Assembly (NCBI GenBank): GCA_905250115.1
Contig: CAJNOI010000170.1
Coordinates: forward strand, 124,001 to 188,000
Reading direction: 5' to 3'
Source of the DNA: Adineta steineri
Taxonomy: Eukaryota > Rotifera > Eurotatoria > Adinetida > Adinetidae
Length of the DNA: 64,000 bases
Shown here: positions 12,702 through 24,454 of the stretch, in pieces
Position numbering within the stretch: the stretch's first letter is position 1
Layout: every line of letters begins with the position of its first letter
Made by a program: the position numbers and the translations under genes
The notes under the pieces: generated by a model
What the model saw: only the letters and a program-made list of their open reading frames with translations
The model's database searches: none
What the model was told of the DNA's origin: nothing

Positions 12702-13751
12702 GTGGAAAATGAGATAAAATATTTCTTCACTTCATGTTCATTCTCACAATTTCTTGTCCACTCAAACATTAATAAAAGAAAAGCAGTTTTATTCGTAAGA
12801 GTAATGATATCTAGCACAGTCTGGTTTTGGTCATTTCTTATCTTGCTTATTCCATCATTTATCTGTTTATTATTTGTTCTTTATAATCTTCTTTTTGATC
12901 GAACTCTTCGTCATGCTCTCAATAATCATATTATTATTCTTATTCTTACCATTGATCTTATCACTCTAATGACAACATATCCATGGATGATATATTTCTA
13001 TTACAAGGACGGTGTTATATGGGAAAGACCAATGATTTTTTGTGAATTTTGGTTATTTATTGATTGGGGATTATATGACACACATATGATACTGTTTGCT
13101 TGGGCGACTATCGAAAGACATATTCTTATTTTTCATGATAAGTGGGTATCAACTAGAAAGAAACGATTCTTTGTTCATTATCTACCAATCATCGCCCTTC
13201 TTCTCTACTGTCTTCTCTACTACACCATTGCGAACTTCTTTCCACCTTGTCAAAATATCTATGTTGATTTCTACAAGATCTGTACAGCTGCATGTATGTA
13301 TGGTATATATATATTTGCTATGTACGACACAATAGCTCATCAAATAGTTCCCATTTGTATAGTCGTTATATTTAGTCTTGCTTTATTTTTACGTGTTTTG
13401 TGGCAAAAACATCGTGCACATCAACCAATTCAATGGCGAAAATATCGAAAGATGACAATCCAGTTGCTATCTATTTCATTGCTGTATCTTATATTTTTGC
13501 TTCCATACACAATAGCCCTTATTCTCTCTCTATGCGATGTAGTGTCTAAAGCATTCTATGACTTTTCTCAATATACAGCATTTTTCGATTATTTTATGTT
13601 GCCTCTTTTTCCTTTTGTTTGTGCTTTATCATTACCTGAACTTCGAAGCAAACTAATCAACATTCTACATTTACGACGACCAGCAAGACGTATTGGTGTC
13701 GAAACGTTGGCTATGCGAACTGCTATGAACAGACAAATGCGCGATCGGTAG
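12702..13751 (+). CDS. Seven-transmembrane receptor, rhodopsin-like
   Basis: Single exon of 349 residues with seven hydrophobic helices, beginning with one at about residues 41-64. ERH after helix 3 stands where class A receptors have DRY. An RKYRKM-rich third loop precedes helix 6 (ISLLYLIFLLPYTIALIL, with the usual Pro), and helix 7 ends in LPLFPFVCALSLPELR, in the place of NPxxY. A Cys before helix 3 (FCEFW) and one in the second extracellular loop could form the conserved disulfide. The methionine at residue 35 (MISSTVWFW) is an equally good start. The ligand is unknown; bdelloids carry large families of such receptors. Confidence 0.85.
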   Translation: MENEIKYFFTSCSFSQFLVHSNINKRKAVLFVRVMISSTVWFWSFLILLIPSFICLLFVLYNLLFDRTLRHALNNHIIILILTIDLITLMTTYPWMIYFYYKDGVIWERPMIFCEFWLFIDWGLYDTHMILFAWATIERHILIFHDKWVSTRKKRFFVHYLPIIALLLYCLLYYTIANFFPPCQNIYVDFYKICTAACMYGIYIFAMYDTIAHQIVPICIVVIFSLALFLRVLWQKHRAHQPIQWRKYRKMTIQLLSISLLYLIFLLPYTIALILSLCDVVSKAFYDFSQYTAFFDYFMLPLFPFVCALSLPELRSKLINILHLRRPARRIGVETLAMRTAMNRQMRDR

Positions 13752-14221
13752 ACATTTATTATACAACTTTGTTCTTGTGTTGTAAAAAAAATAAAAATAA
13801 AAAAACTCATTAAAAAACGATAAAGTCGGCCTTTATTAAAGAGAAGAAGTGAGCAGAATGTTTTAATGAGTGAGATTTATTTAAAGCACTTCTCATTTAA
13901 TTGTACTTGTGAGATTTAACTCGATCAATTCAGAGAAAAACTTGTTTAAACTAAACAATCTGATAATATTCGTTATATTTGTATCGTTGAGGGTGTGGGT
14001 GTGTGTACATTCACACCATAACTCTAGTAGGAAAATGATGTTCAATTAAGAGAGAGTTTGTCATTTATTCGTACTATTATCTGATCGGTTTTCCAAGAAT
14101 CTCACTCCGTAAATATTACGTCTATGTTTGGAATCTGACTGAATATACCTAAGCGCTTTTCGTAAACAGTTCTATATGTAGTCAATCCATGAACGGTTTC
14201 AGTTGTTAATCTTCGAAAATA
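13752..14221. other. Convergent intergenic region
   Basis: Sits between two genes whose 3' ends face each other. AATAAA-like tracts after 13780 suit the polyadenylation signal of the (+) receptor. It contains one TGTGGG element at 13986-14021. Confidence 0.5.
13986..14021. repeat. Short TGTGGG fold-back element
   Basis: GTTGAGGGTGTGGGTGTGTG followed within about 10 nt by CATTCACACCATAACTCT, a compact and poorly matched right arm. Confidence 0.55.
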
Positions 14222-15499
14222 TCAAGTAGTTTTGTTATTGTATTGTAATCTAGTAAACCTTCCTATTATTGGGGTCCCATTCCATGTGTTTTCAACGTCA
14301 TTAAAATCAGCAGGTGATAATATCTGATTAAACACACTGAATGAATAGCCCATTGTTAACACTATAGTTTGGTTCGCTTTGCGATTAACTCTTACGTATC
14401 TTTTCAAAAACCTTTTATCGAATGTTGTATACGCGAGTTGCAACAAATACATTGTTTCATTGATTTTATCGGCATGTCCGTCAGGAAATGGTTTCCAATG
14501 AGAAAACATATGATGAAGTGATACTAATCCATCTAGGCCACTTTCTAAATAACCAGTCATGTCACCAATATGATCCATTTGATGAAAGTTATTATTTCTT
14601 ATTAAATCTACTTTCAATATTTTAGTTACGCATTTACCAATCATTCCGTCTCCACCAAACATGTAAAGATATTGTTTACATTTTTCAATATTGGTTGAGA
14701 ACAATAATGCTAATGGGCGACTTAACACAATACCCCCACCTCCATACGCAAAATAAGTACCAAAATAGTTCAAGTTAGCGATTTTTTCAGAAACGTCGCC
14801 TAAATATATAGTGTTTGATGAGTCATATTGCTGCAGTGTACTCAAAAGATTATTTATGAACCAAACGGTATCATCATCACCTACAGCAAACCATTGTATC
14901 ATTTTTTTTCTGTTTATTTCGTGATGATTCCAAGCTAGATGGAATAATTCAAGATATCTTTCTTCATAGCGTGTTATATTTGATCTTTGTATGCTGCATG
15001 GGATTCCTTCATGTATAAGATATTCTGTAATATTTCTATTATTAGCAAAGTCTTTTTCTTCGAAAACTATGAGACATTTAATATTAGGTAGCTTCGCCCA
15101 AAATTTTATATAATGAACGGTATCCATTATTCGCTTAGTATTCGTAGTGAGTGCGAAATAGATATCTTCAATAATATATTTGTGAATAGTTGGTTTTATT
15201 GTGGATATAGATGCTGTTTCTTCATATTCACCAGAAAATTCTGTCAGATCTATGTTGTTCCGTTTTATTGTATTAATATGCAGCAAAACTTGAACTTTAA
15301 TATGCGTTAAACTTTTTGTCTTGTTATCGAATGTTCCAGTAGCAAGCTTTTTCGTCATATGAACTGTCGTTAAACGAACATTATTATTTAGTGGGTGAAA
15401 AAGAAAAATACCGCAAATAATAATAACCGTTATGATTATACATTTTATCCATCTCAGCAGAAAATTCTTCTTAGCCAAACGATATATTGTATATTGCAT
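14222..15499 (-). CDS. Fringe/DUF604-like glycosyltransferase (GT31 type), Golgi type II membrane protein
   Basis: Single exon, 425 residues. A basic N-terminus and one membrane anchor (about residues 17-35) precede a lumenal catalytic domain. Family marks are IYFALTT at the start of the fold, the metal-binding DDD (about 208-210 in VGDDDTVWF), the glycine run YGGGGIVLSRPLA, GGDGMIGKC, and DGLVSLHHMFSHW as in DUF604 proteins. Members transfer a sugar from a nucleotide donor, with Mn2+ bound by the DxD motif. Donor and acceptor cannot be told from sequence. The lack of introns contrasts with neighbouring genes and would suit retrocopying or transfer, but is not proof. Confidence 0.85.
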   Translation of the reverse strand: MQYTIYRLAKKNFLLRWIKCIIITVIIICGIFLFHPLNNNVRLTTVHMTKKLATGTFDNKTKSLTHIKVQVLLHINTIKRNNIDLTEFSGEYEETASISTIKPTIHKYIIEDIYFALTTNTKRIMDTVHYIKFWAKLPNIKCLIVFEEKDFANNRNITEYLIHEGIPCSIQRSNITRYEERYLELFHLAWNHHEINRKKMIQWFAVGDDDTVWFINNLLSTLQQYDSSNTIYLGDVSEKIANLNYFGTYFAYGGGGIVLSRPLALLFSTNIEKCKQYLYMFGGDGMIGKCVTKILKVDLIRNNNFHQMDHIGDMTGYLESGLDGLVSLHHMFSHWKPFPDGHADKINETMYLLQLAYTTFDKRFLKRYVRVNRKANQTIVLTMGYSFSVFNQILSPADFNDVENTWNGTPIIGRFTRLQYNNKTT

Positions 15500-15667
15500 A
15501 AGTTCTTTAACAGACTGAATAATAGAGAGAAGACAGCATCTAAAGCAAAGAATTCTTATGTATAACCTTTATTTCTAACACGTTAACGAGAAAGTTCCAG
15601 AAATCTCCGTATTAAGGGTACATAAAGGGAGTACAAATATTTTTCGAACGAAATCAAAATTGTGAAT

Positions 15668-15874
15668 ATGGATGTTGAGCTCGAATTAGAAATATGGAAA
15701 ACAAAATTATATTTTAGCATGATGTGGTATGAACAACAATGCGAAAATGAAAAAGAATTGTATCGAAGAAAACCCTGTAACTATCAAATAGGGCTTTTTC
15801 AATCTTACCTTGGACGAGAAGATGTTTTAACTGTCTGTATATATCAGAGAACACTGACAAAAAAAAATATTTAA
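15668..15874 (+). CDS. Short hypothetical ORF
   Basis: 68 codons from ATG with an acidic, helix-like start (MDVELELEIW) and coding-like codon use in the first two thirds. It may be a first exon whose partner is the exon-like stretch at 16501-16657, but no clean donor was found. No family recognised. Confidence 0.3.
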   Translation: MDVELELEIWKTKLYFSMMWYEQQCENEKELYRRKPCNYQIGLFQSYLGREDVLTVCIYQRTLTKKNI

Positions 15875-16940
15875 ATGATGACGACTCTTTTTCTATTTAT
15901 GCAAATAGAAAAAAAATAGTATTAAAACAATTTTGTACATTTGCTTTTTATATTCATAACGACAAACATTACCATGTGAAAGAAAAAAACAAATAAGGTG
16001 TACATACATTACCACTCATTTCTCATTTTTGCTCTCACATTTTTTAGAGTGTGGGTGCTTTAGTAATAGAAAAGATACTTTCACTCGCATTCTCACTGCA
16101 AAATCACTTTGAGGGTTGGTGTGGGTGTACGTGTAAAAAATATCATGATCCACACCCACACCCTATCCTAATGCCTTAAAAACACAATATTTTAACAAAA
16201 AACCAAGATTTGTGAACGAACTTTTTTTGAGGGTTTCTCTCGACACTATGGGCCATAGCTAAAGGCAAAATACGAGCTCAAACGAATGGTGATACCTCGA
16301 ATATTTCCCTTATAAGTTCACACCTTTTTTGCAATTTCGAGAAATAAGAAGAGGCTTGATGGAACTATTTGTTTTGAAATCGATCAAGTTCTACTTGAAA
16401 CTAATGTAATCAGACTTGGAACGTGTACTTAAACGAATCCGTATATAAGATAATCTACATACGATCAATATTATTTTAAACCAACAACTCTTCTTTTTAC
16501 AGTTCGTATTACAATTTTTTCATTCATTAAATGAACTAGAAACAGTAACTAATAGAATTATTTCTCTGTTACAAGACAAATCAGTAAATAATAAAGCGAA
16601 TTCACTATCACATATTAAAGAATACAATCAAACACCTCTTTCATCAACTCATATTTAAATCCTTGATTGGCAAATGTCAGTAATAAACTAATTTGAATAT
16701 AATCAAGAATTATTTAGACGATAAGTATACTCCTAATTTTCTATCTATATTAGTCACTATAATATTCTTTATCTTATAATCCAAGTTCATCCGAAAGTTC
16801 ATACTGTGGTATGTATTTCCATATACAAGTACATGGACGTCTATTGAGTATTAATTTACACTGTTTCTTTCTTCAAATTCGATTATTATTCTCCGACACA
16901 AAAACATTTATCAAAGAACATGTTATTCTTAATTATGACA
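15875..16940. other. Intergenic region with fold-back repeats and an exon-like fragment
   Basis: Contains TG-rich arms near 16045-16100 and a clear element at 16108-16167. A stretch at 16501-16657 (+) follows TTTTTACAG and stays open for 50 codons with a heptad-like LNELETVTNRIISLL pattern before its stop. It could be a terminal exon of an unseen gene or a relic. Confidence 0.4.
16108..16167. repeat. TGTGGG fold-back element
   Basis: Left arm TTGAGGGTTGGTGTGGGTGT; right arm CACACCCACACCCTATCC; loop about 20 nt. A half element with GAGTGTGGGTG lies just left, at 16045-16060. Confidence 0.75.
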
Positions 16941-18130
16941 TCATCGAGCATATTTATTGCAAATTTCATCGAGATTGTTCATGAACCGTTCCTCTTCCTC
17001 ATTGCTTGATTTTGTCCAGGCCAATGGCAAGTGTTTTGAAACAACAGTTCGATCTTGAAAAAATTCACCATTTATATATCGATTAGCAATATCTTTTAAA
17101 CAGCAAAGCCACACAAGTGTATATGCACCTTGTTCAGGTGTTCGAAGTCGAGTTTGCATTTTGGCATAAAAAGATGGCATTGCTGAACGTAAAGCCGGTG
17201 TATCTACCCAACCTGAAAAAGACTCAATAAAATTCATGGAGCTATGAATTTTTGATAATATATACCTGGGTGCCAGCTAGCGAAGAAAATTGATGAATAT
17301 CGTTGTGCAAGTCGTTCCATCATAACAACTTGTTGTCGTTTATTCTGTGAATAGACGAGATCACCTTTGAATGAACTCATCTGTGTTGAATTCAAATCAT
17401 CAGGATCCAATCGAGATATGTACATGCCTAGTTATAATCACAGATCTTATAGAATTTCAATAAAAAAAAATTTTCTTCTTACCTCCTGAACTTGTTGTAA
17501 ATACACGAGCAGGTAGATTATTCGTAAGTACTGGAATTAGATTGGTTGTTAAAATATATGTTCCTAATGTATTCGTCGCAAAATTAGCTTCATATTCATT
17601 ATCAATCAATTGTCGTTCATTGATCATACATCCAGCATTGTTACACAGAATCTTAAAATAAGGAATCAAATACTTTTCCATTAGTTTAGAAGATATCCTA
17701 CGTTAAGTGGTTTCTTGGATTGAACAAACTCTTTAGTAAATTTCAGAACATCTTTTGGTTGCGACAAATCACAAATATGTAACTCAACATTATGATTATT
17801 CGATTTATATATAATTTCTTCTTGGGCTTCTTTGCCCCGTAATTCATCTCGACATACCATATAAACATGAGCTTGCCGTTTGGCACATTCAAGTGCAGTT
17901 ACTTTTCCAATACCCTAAAGTAATCGTATAACTATTTCAACTTTTTTTCTCAAAAAAAAAGAAATTTCATAATATCATACCGAATTAGCTCCAGTAATCA
18001 TTACATGTGTATCAGTTAAATCGACTTCTATATCAGTGTGATTAAATTCTTTAGCAGCCGATTCAAAGCCAGATCGAGTATATTCCGATAGACCTTTGAT
18101 TCCAAAAACAGCAGAACGATAAAATGACAT
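16941..18130 (-). CDS. DHRS12: Short-chain dehydrogenase/reductase, DHRS12-like
   Basis: Five exons (18130-17981, 17914-17702, 17651-17483, 17427-17266, 17212-16941) give 321 residues, close to animal DHRS12. The N-terminus MSFYRSAVFGIKGLSEYT is the family's extension. The Rossmann motif TGANSGIGK spans the first intron, NNAG opens exon 3, and the catalytic Tyr-Lys pair is in YSQNKRQQ in exon 4. HPGW and PLAWTK near the end also fit. It should be an NAD(P)H-dependent oxidoreductase; the substrate is not known for this subfamily. All introns are 48-66 bp. An acceptor-like TTTAG lies at 18146-18149, about 16 nt before the ATG, so the mRNA may be trans-spliced. Confidence 0.92.
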
Positions 18131-19969
18131 AATGAAAAATTCAATCTAAAGAGTATGTTAAACAATAGATATATATATGATCGAAATTGAATATATTTTA
18201 TTCAGATTCATATTTAAATCCAAATAAGAATCACATCGACGTACCGTCTGTTATATAACAGTATGATAAACAAGAGAACGCAAAATTTTTGTTGCGTTCT
18301 ATCGTTTTCTTCGGTTTGTATTGACAAACATTAACGAGAGAAATGTGTAGTTCGTTTTTATCATCACTTTATACTCCTCGACATAAAGATTAGAAAAAAA
18401 GAATAACAAATTCGTACACACGTGGTAATGAAAGAAAAAAATTATACCGTATTATATAAGAAACATCTTTTACTAGAAATTTCAAATCTATTCTCAGCTA
18501 GGACTAATGACTAAACAATTTCTCATAAGCTAAATTAGGTCAACCAGAAGACTATGAAAACGAACTAGAAAATGGTAATTATCGTCTATCGATTAATTAT
18601 CTTAAGTCATGTATACTCAATCAAAAACAAATTCGTTTGAATTGTGAAGTTCAATGTGTAGAATATCTTGATGAAGAAAAGAAATCTATATCATATGATC
18701 AGATCATTTGAACAACTTCATAAGAATTTTTAAAAAATCTTTGCAAATGAATGTTTATTAATCCAACAAAAATAAGATGTAAATAATCAAATTGCCTTTG
18801 ACATATTAAATAAAGCAAAGAAACGAAGATTTTTTTCTTCTTTGTGTATGTATATATCACATTCTCGTTCCACTTGAAAAAGTAATTTTCATAGATAATT
18901 AGTGGTTTATCTTTATTCGATATTGTAAATGATATCTCGAATTTCTGAGTATCAGATAAACTATATTCAGAATCTATTATAGCTGCCATGTTAACGAAAT
19001 ATTTGATAAAGAACGACCAATGAGAACAACTTGAATTATTTACTCACATCTTAATAAATATTCGATGTTTTCATTTTCCACCAATCCTATAAATACACGA
19101 GAAATTGATGAACACCATTCTGTTATCGTATTTGGTTAATTGTTGATGTTTAAAAACTGTTTCTCATACACGACAAAGATTGATATAAATTGTATTGATG
19201 GAGAAAATATTCTAACAAATGTCTTAATATTCGAATCAAAATATATCTTAACAAAATTTTCAAAAATACGATATATAAAACAGTTCAAATCTCTATGTCA
19301 TGAAAATCACGATTAATCAGAGTTTTTTTAAAGATAGATGCAATAATTTTTTACTGTATCATATTAAGATTTCGAGAGATATTTTTCATATATATTTCTA
19401 CTATAATACACTGATTGTCTTTGATTATGTTGGATCTTTGGATATCTAACTTTTCGTTGATTGTTTAAATTAGATGGAAATACCGGTTAATCTATCATAT
19501 CATATATTTTACTTATTAAAAATGATTTTATTTGTAATATACAATGATATGTTCTTAATTGACTTAGTTTCCATCTTATAGAAACAAACTACTTTTGCTC
19601 GTGAAAATATGTGTTCTTTAGTTTCTTATTACATTCAGTAAATCGAAAACGTCATTAGTTCTACTAGACATCAATGTCATAATACTATTGCAATATTTTT
19701 GATTCATTAGTTATTTATGAGTAATACTACGTAAGTTGCATTTACTCAATGAGTTCTTTTCTGATCGAGTAAGCGAACAGTATGTATATAAGGTTGATTA
19801 AAGAACTAATTTTCCTAATCAATATATGTATTTAAATCCTCAATATTGATACTATAATTTCTATATTACGAAAGAAATCATTCAAGATGTTGTATACATG
19901 TCGAAGAATTTCTTATCGTCGACTGATGGTTTATCACAACATTAACAACAACTGCGTTGAATAATAATT
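18131..19969. other. Long intergenic region with one gene relic
   Basis: AT-rich. Apart from the fragment at 18530-18711, I see no gene, fold-back or tandem repeat. Confidence 0.4.
18530..18711 (+). pseudogene. Exon-like gene relic
   Basis: One frame is open for about 60 codons ending in a stop, with coding-like composition (pieces LGQPEDYENELENG and YLDEEKKSISYDQII). It has no start and no convincing acceptor. The closing segment resembles the xxYDxLI strand of FAD/NAD-dependent oxidoreductases, but that match is too short to name it. Probably an exon of a lost gene. Confidence 0.35.
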
Positions 19970-20282
19970 TTGTTCCCTCGTGATTACGCAAAGTCCTTGA
20001 CTGTGATGGTTATCCAAGTAGCGAGAAAAAGTATAACGTCTAGGTCCATCCATAGGAACATACAGGAAAGAAAAGAAAAAAATCAGTCTGTACATCATTT
20101 CTTTCTTCGCATTTCTCTTCTGCTTCGTATCAGTACAGTAAAAGATGAATATAAACGTACAATTTTGTTCTTCTTTGGGATAAACTATGGTTTATTTCTT
20201 ATCATATTATATTACAAATATAAAAAAAGACGGAAGGAGGATGCATTTGGAAAGGGAAAGAAGAAGAAGAAGAAGAGAACAC

Positions 20283-20290
20283 TATATAAG
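20283..20290 (+). promoter_or_regulatory. TATA box
   Basis: CTATATAAG about 75 nt upstream of the ATG of the small gene at 20361, after a purine-rich GAAGAAGAAG tract. Spacing suits a 5' leader of roughly 45-50 nt. Confidence 0.6.
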
Positions 20291-20360
20291 CAGTTACCCA
20301 CAACGGATAACGAGAGAATCATTCTAAATACAATCGAAGTAATATACATACAAACAAACA

Positions 20361-20619
20361 ATGAGTTCAGCAGATCCAAGTAAGAGTTTTTATTGTATTG
20401 TTTTAAAATTATTTAACTAAAATTGATTTCTTATTAGATGAAAAGTCAAACAGAGCAGCCGAATTAGCTGAAGCTCACATCACTAATCGAGAAACACCGG
20501 CAAGTGATCCACATAAGAAAGCTGATGCCGAAAATATAGGTTGGATGTCAGGTGATCAATTTACAATTAGTGAAACACCTGTAGCACATGTTGGCGCACA
20601 AGTTGGTACGAAGGAATAG
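20361..20619 (+). CDS. Small hydrophilic protein, stress-protein-like
   Basis: Two exons (20361-20379 and 20438-20619) joined across a 58-bp GTAAGA...TTAG intron give 66 residues. It has no hydrophobic segment and no Cys, and is rich in Ala, Glu, Asp, Ser and Lys (AAELAEAHITNRET, DPHKKADAENIG). The composition resembles small hydrophilins or LEA-type proteins that act in desiccation tolerance, but I find no diagnostic LEA 11-mer repeat, so that role is inference. A TATA box precedes it and AATAAAAA follows the stop by about 30 nt. The longer open frame at 19970-20383 on the same strand overlaps its first exon and is probably chance. Confidence 0.65.
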
Positions 20620-23501
20620 ACATTACATTTGTCAATGAACATATCAATAAAAATTTTTCCTTTTTGTTCTATAAAACCTACTCTCATCCTAAAGTTTCAA
20701 TATATATATATGTATGAGATTTTTTAAATAGAACAAATCTCATGTATGTTTATTCTAATAAAATAATAAAATATACGTTTTGTTGAATCTTTCAGTTACT
20801 TTGATTTATTTAATGCAAAAGACAATCATTGAAGACTATTGTCATCGTAAATCGATATCATTTTTTGAAAAAAAAAGGTAATCAACTCTTAAGAAAAAAT
20901 GGAGCATTTTCTTATCTCTAATTAACGGTAATCAGAGTCAAGAATACAGACATGATTTTACTTCTCGAGATACATACAGAGAACAAAAAAAAGTTAATAA
21001 TTTAATAGAGAAGAGTTCTATTCTAAAATCGGAAGTATTATCTCTAAAACATAATGAAAGTACTCATGACCTTGATGCGTCATTATCACAATAGAACACA
21101 AATGTTCTCTTTTGGGAATGATACTTCCCGTCCCGAAACAGATTTATTTAGTATGAAATTATCAACTTTCAGACAATTTCATTCGAGTATATGAATGAAT
21201 CTTAACAAAATAAATGATAATGTATTAAATAAACGAATTTATGTAGTATTATGTGACTTAGTAGAGAGAATAATTCTAAACAGAAATTTTTCTTACTTAA
21301 TTATCTATTCTTTGCCAACATTACATTCATACATGAATCATATTATTAGTTTAAAAGGTTTTTTGGTACTTCTATAGGTCATGGTATTTACTATGATTGC
21401 TATTGTTGTAACGTATAACATCAGATAACATTTGTTTGATCTAAATTTTAGTTTTTGTTATATTGAAATAAATTACATTAAGATCACAAATAATAACCGT
21501 AATTTACACAACAAAATTTGACATAAATTTATTTATTTAATATCTATATTATTCATGTTACACGAGATATTTCATCATATATTCTTGTCCATATTAATCA
21601 TATTTTTATATGAGACGAAGAATTTTTTAGTCTTTATTTAATTGACTTCAACCGAAAGAACACGACTTGTAACTGATATTCTAAGAGAAAAAGAAATAAA
21701 TTTCTAAACAAAAACGGTTTTATCCGTATATGTTTGTTAGTTTTCTTTCTTTTTTTCTTTGATATTTTCCGATTTATCCACCATAAACACATTTTTGCGT
21801 GATAGCTCCATCCTTAAGAGTTCACAGAGATAGAATAAAGAAAAATTCTTCTTCTTTTCCGGTCACTACTGTGATTACGTTATGGTTATGTTTAACCTTA
21901 TAGATGCTTTTTTTTCTTTCTTTTCCTCTCGTTGATATAGCTATACGTATGTTCTTAGTCCATTCATGTACACGTTATTATGTGTTCAGGATCCCATCTC
22001 GTCTGTTTCTATCGATATTTTTTTGTTTTCTTCTCCTTTATTTCTTTCTTTTCTGTTCGATTTCCTTGTAACCAAGGACATAGCCTATGGAAAATGGTCT
22101 ATTAATTATTAACCTTCAGAAGGAACAATAAACTACATATTAAAAAAAAAGATATATGTATTTTCTTCCGTTCTATCTCTCGGATGTTCTCTTGGTTTCT
22201 TTTCTATATGTGATATCTCATAGATTTTCCAAGTATATTGTAAAAATCTTGTGGTATATTCCTTTCTAATCTTTCCCTAATATTTCATATAAATAAGTAC
22301 CGATTTTCTATGTGAGTGTGTGTGAATATTCAAGTTTGTTAGATCAGAGTTCTATAACGATATATCTCTATGTTTTTTTGTTGGACTTAATAATTAAATT
22401 CGTTGGTTCTTCCTTCTTTTTTCATTGTAAAATCGATTGAAAATGATTGAATGAAAATAACAAGTAGCGTTCATCGGAACTCGATTCACTTGACCCTAGA
22501 CTGTCGCAGTCTGCATGCTAATATACCTGTATTTAGATACGAATGAGAGTTAATCAAGATTAGTTTTGACTCTGAGCAGAAAATCAAATTGAATTTCTAC
22601 CTTATATAAAATCAAGCATTTTTTTTTTAAAGTTTCATATTTGATGAATGAATAATAAAGTTTAAAAATACTTTACCTTTATCACAGTCAATTTTATAAA
22701 AAGTAGGATTTCAAAACAAAAACTACAGTGGAGATCTCTTTATCATTGTATATCAAAATTGATTTTGAACTCTCTTATCTATATGCACTATAGCAAGACT
22801 ATTAAACTTACAAATTTATTAAAATGTTTTACGATAATGCAACTACTAGACTTTTAATATGATCAAATTACAATGCGTATGTTTTTAAGCTTCTCATTCT
22901 TGGTCTTATTTTAATAAGTCGTCGTACAGGACGTTTCGGTAGATCATCGTTTTTTTTTCAAACATGTATTAAAAATATCTGTGGATGATGATGAACGACA
23001 TACTGTATAAAAATAGGTGAACATTTTTTTCAAAGTATTATAATACTCTGTATATACGGACGTTCCGTTTTTTTGTTACCAATATTTTTTTCATCTTCCT
23101 CCATATTAGAAGTAAGATTAAAGTTGCCTCATTATTTTAATTTATTCAATAAAATGATGATCTATATATAATTAAGAAATATTTCAAATATTTAAGTTAC
23201 CGCTCTTTTCATACGATTGAATAAGGTATTATATATTAAATATTATGCTATTCAAATAAAACGAGAATAGCAAATAAAATTATATTATCGAAAATATACC
23301 ACAGTGACATGGTTATTTGCACCAAAAAAATGGTCGTTTGTGCCATGTTACCTACAAAAATAATACATGTAAATAGATAATTCCCGTTTGTAGACCCTAT
23401 CCTTTCAGTCTAGGGAAAAGGTCTATTATATTCTACATTTCTATGTATTCAATATTGTTCTGAGTTAGTTGATGATCTTTGCATAATATAATGAATATCT
23501 A
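20620..23501. other. Long gene-poor intergenic region
   Basis: About 2.9 kb with no supported gene. Composition is AT-rich with many T/C-rich runs at 21720-22220 (TTTCTTTCTTT types). The only frame of note (21195-21377) lacks splice signals and family resemblance. Confidence 0.45.
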
Positions 23502-23912
23502 AACCCCCCCCTATAATAGAAGCCCACCCCATATTAGAAGCCCCCCCGTATTAGAAGCCCACCCTGAGATGAGCAACGTGTTTGACGTATTAGAAGCCCC
23601 CCTAATTTTTCCAAAATTTTTTAAAATTTTTCATAATTTTTTCGAATTTCCCTGCTAAAGTTGCTAAAATTTCTCGATTTTAAGGTAAAATTTCGACTAA
23701 CTCCTATCTAACTATGCTTAAATCTGGAAAAATTGCAAAAAATCTTCTGAAAAACTCATGAAAACCTTGAAAATCTCTAAAAACCTTCCGAATCGGTTTC
23801 CTTATCATAGTCTATGAAATTTTTTTAGGACCTAATAGAAGCCCCCTCCAAAAATTATAAACGGTAGCCAAATTAGAAGCCCAGGGGGCTTCTAATATAG
23901 GGGGGGGTTTAC
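23502..23912. mobile_element. MITE with C/G-rich terminal inverted repeats, TA target site
   Basis: The ends are AACCCCCCCCCTATAATAGA on the left and an inverted copy TCTAATATAGGGGGGGGGTT on the right, each flanked by TA. Inside, the unit ATTAGAAGCCCCCC recurs several times among AT-rich spacers, with no ORF. TA duplication suggests a Tc1/mariner-type transposase in trans. The C/G homopolymer ends stand out sharply from the surrounding sequence. Confidence 0.8.
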
Positions 23913-24454
23913 TAATAAGATGCATATTTTAATACACGACAGCTCTCTATAACTTACAAACTTGACGATATAAAAATTAAATACTTCTACTTTGATTCAA
24001 TGAAGTAAGCTAATGTCTTGGTTGATGGTAAGATATTACTCGAAATTTATTTTTATGTTAACATAGCTTAACACATCGATATGCATTATAAAGCTCAATT
24101 AAATCTTTAACAAAGATTCCAAGGATGGGATGAGTGTGGGTGTTATATTCAATTCGTACCCACGCCCATCCTCAAGATAGTTATATGTATATGAACATGT
24201 TCTACAAAAGATAAACCATCAAAATATTCATCTATTTTTTCATGAGATTTAGTTACGCAAAAATAGTTAACATCTTGTCTTCATATAATTTCGTGTTTTC
24301 GTTCTCTATTCATATTTGTTTGCATCGAAGCGGAGATAAGGACACAAAATATTTTCAACTCTCGATAAAGAAAAAATTTAAATGTAACAACACATTCGAG
24401 TCAACATTTGATACGTTGTAGTCGTGTTTTATTTTAGATAAAATTAAGGAAAAA
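23913..24454. other. Intergenic, upstream of Cys-rich peptide gene
   Basis: Contains one TGTGGG element (24121-24173). A splice-acceptor-like TTTTATTTTAG ends at 24437, 17 nt before the next ATG, with no evident cis donor. Confidence 0.5.
24121..24173. repeat. TGTGGG fold-back element
   Basis: Left arm GGATGGGATGAGTGTGGGTG and right arm TACCCACGCCCATCCTCAAG; loop about 15 nt. Confidence 0.7.

Noticed and set aside
19970..20383. 137-codon ORF rich in Lys/Arg
   Set aside because: It covers the TATA box, leader and first exon of the small gene at 20361 and contains purine-rich low-complexity DNA.
23502..23912. CRISPR-like array, from the recurring TTAGAAGCCCCC units
   Set aside because: Repeats are short, irregularly spaced and imperfect, the ends are inverted with TA duplication, and the genome is eukaryotic.
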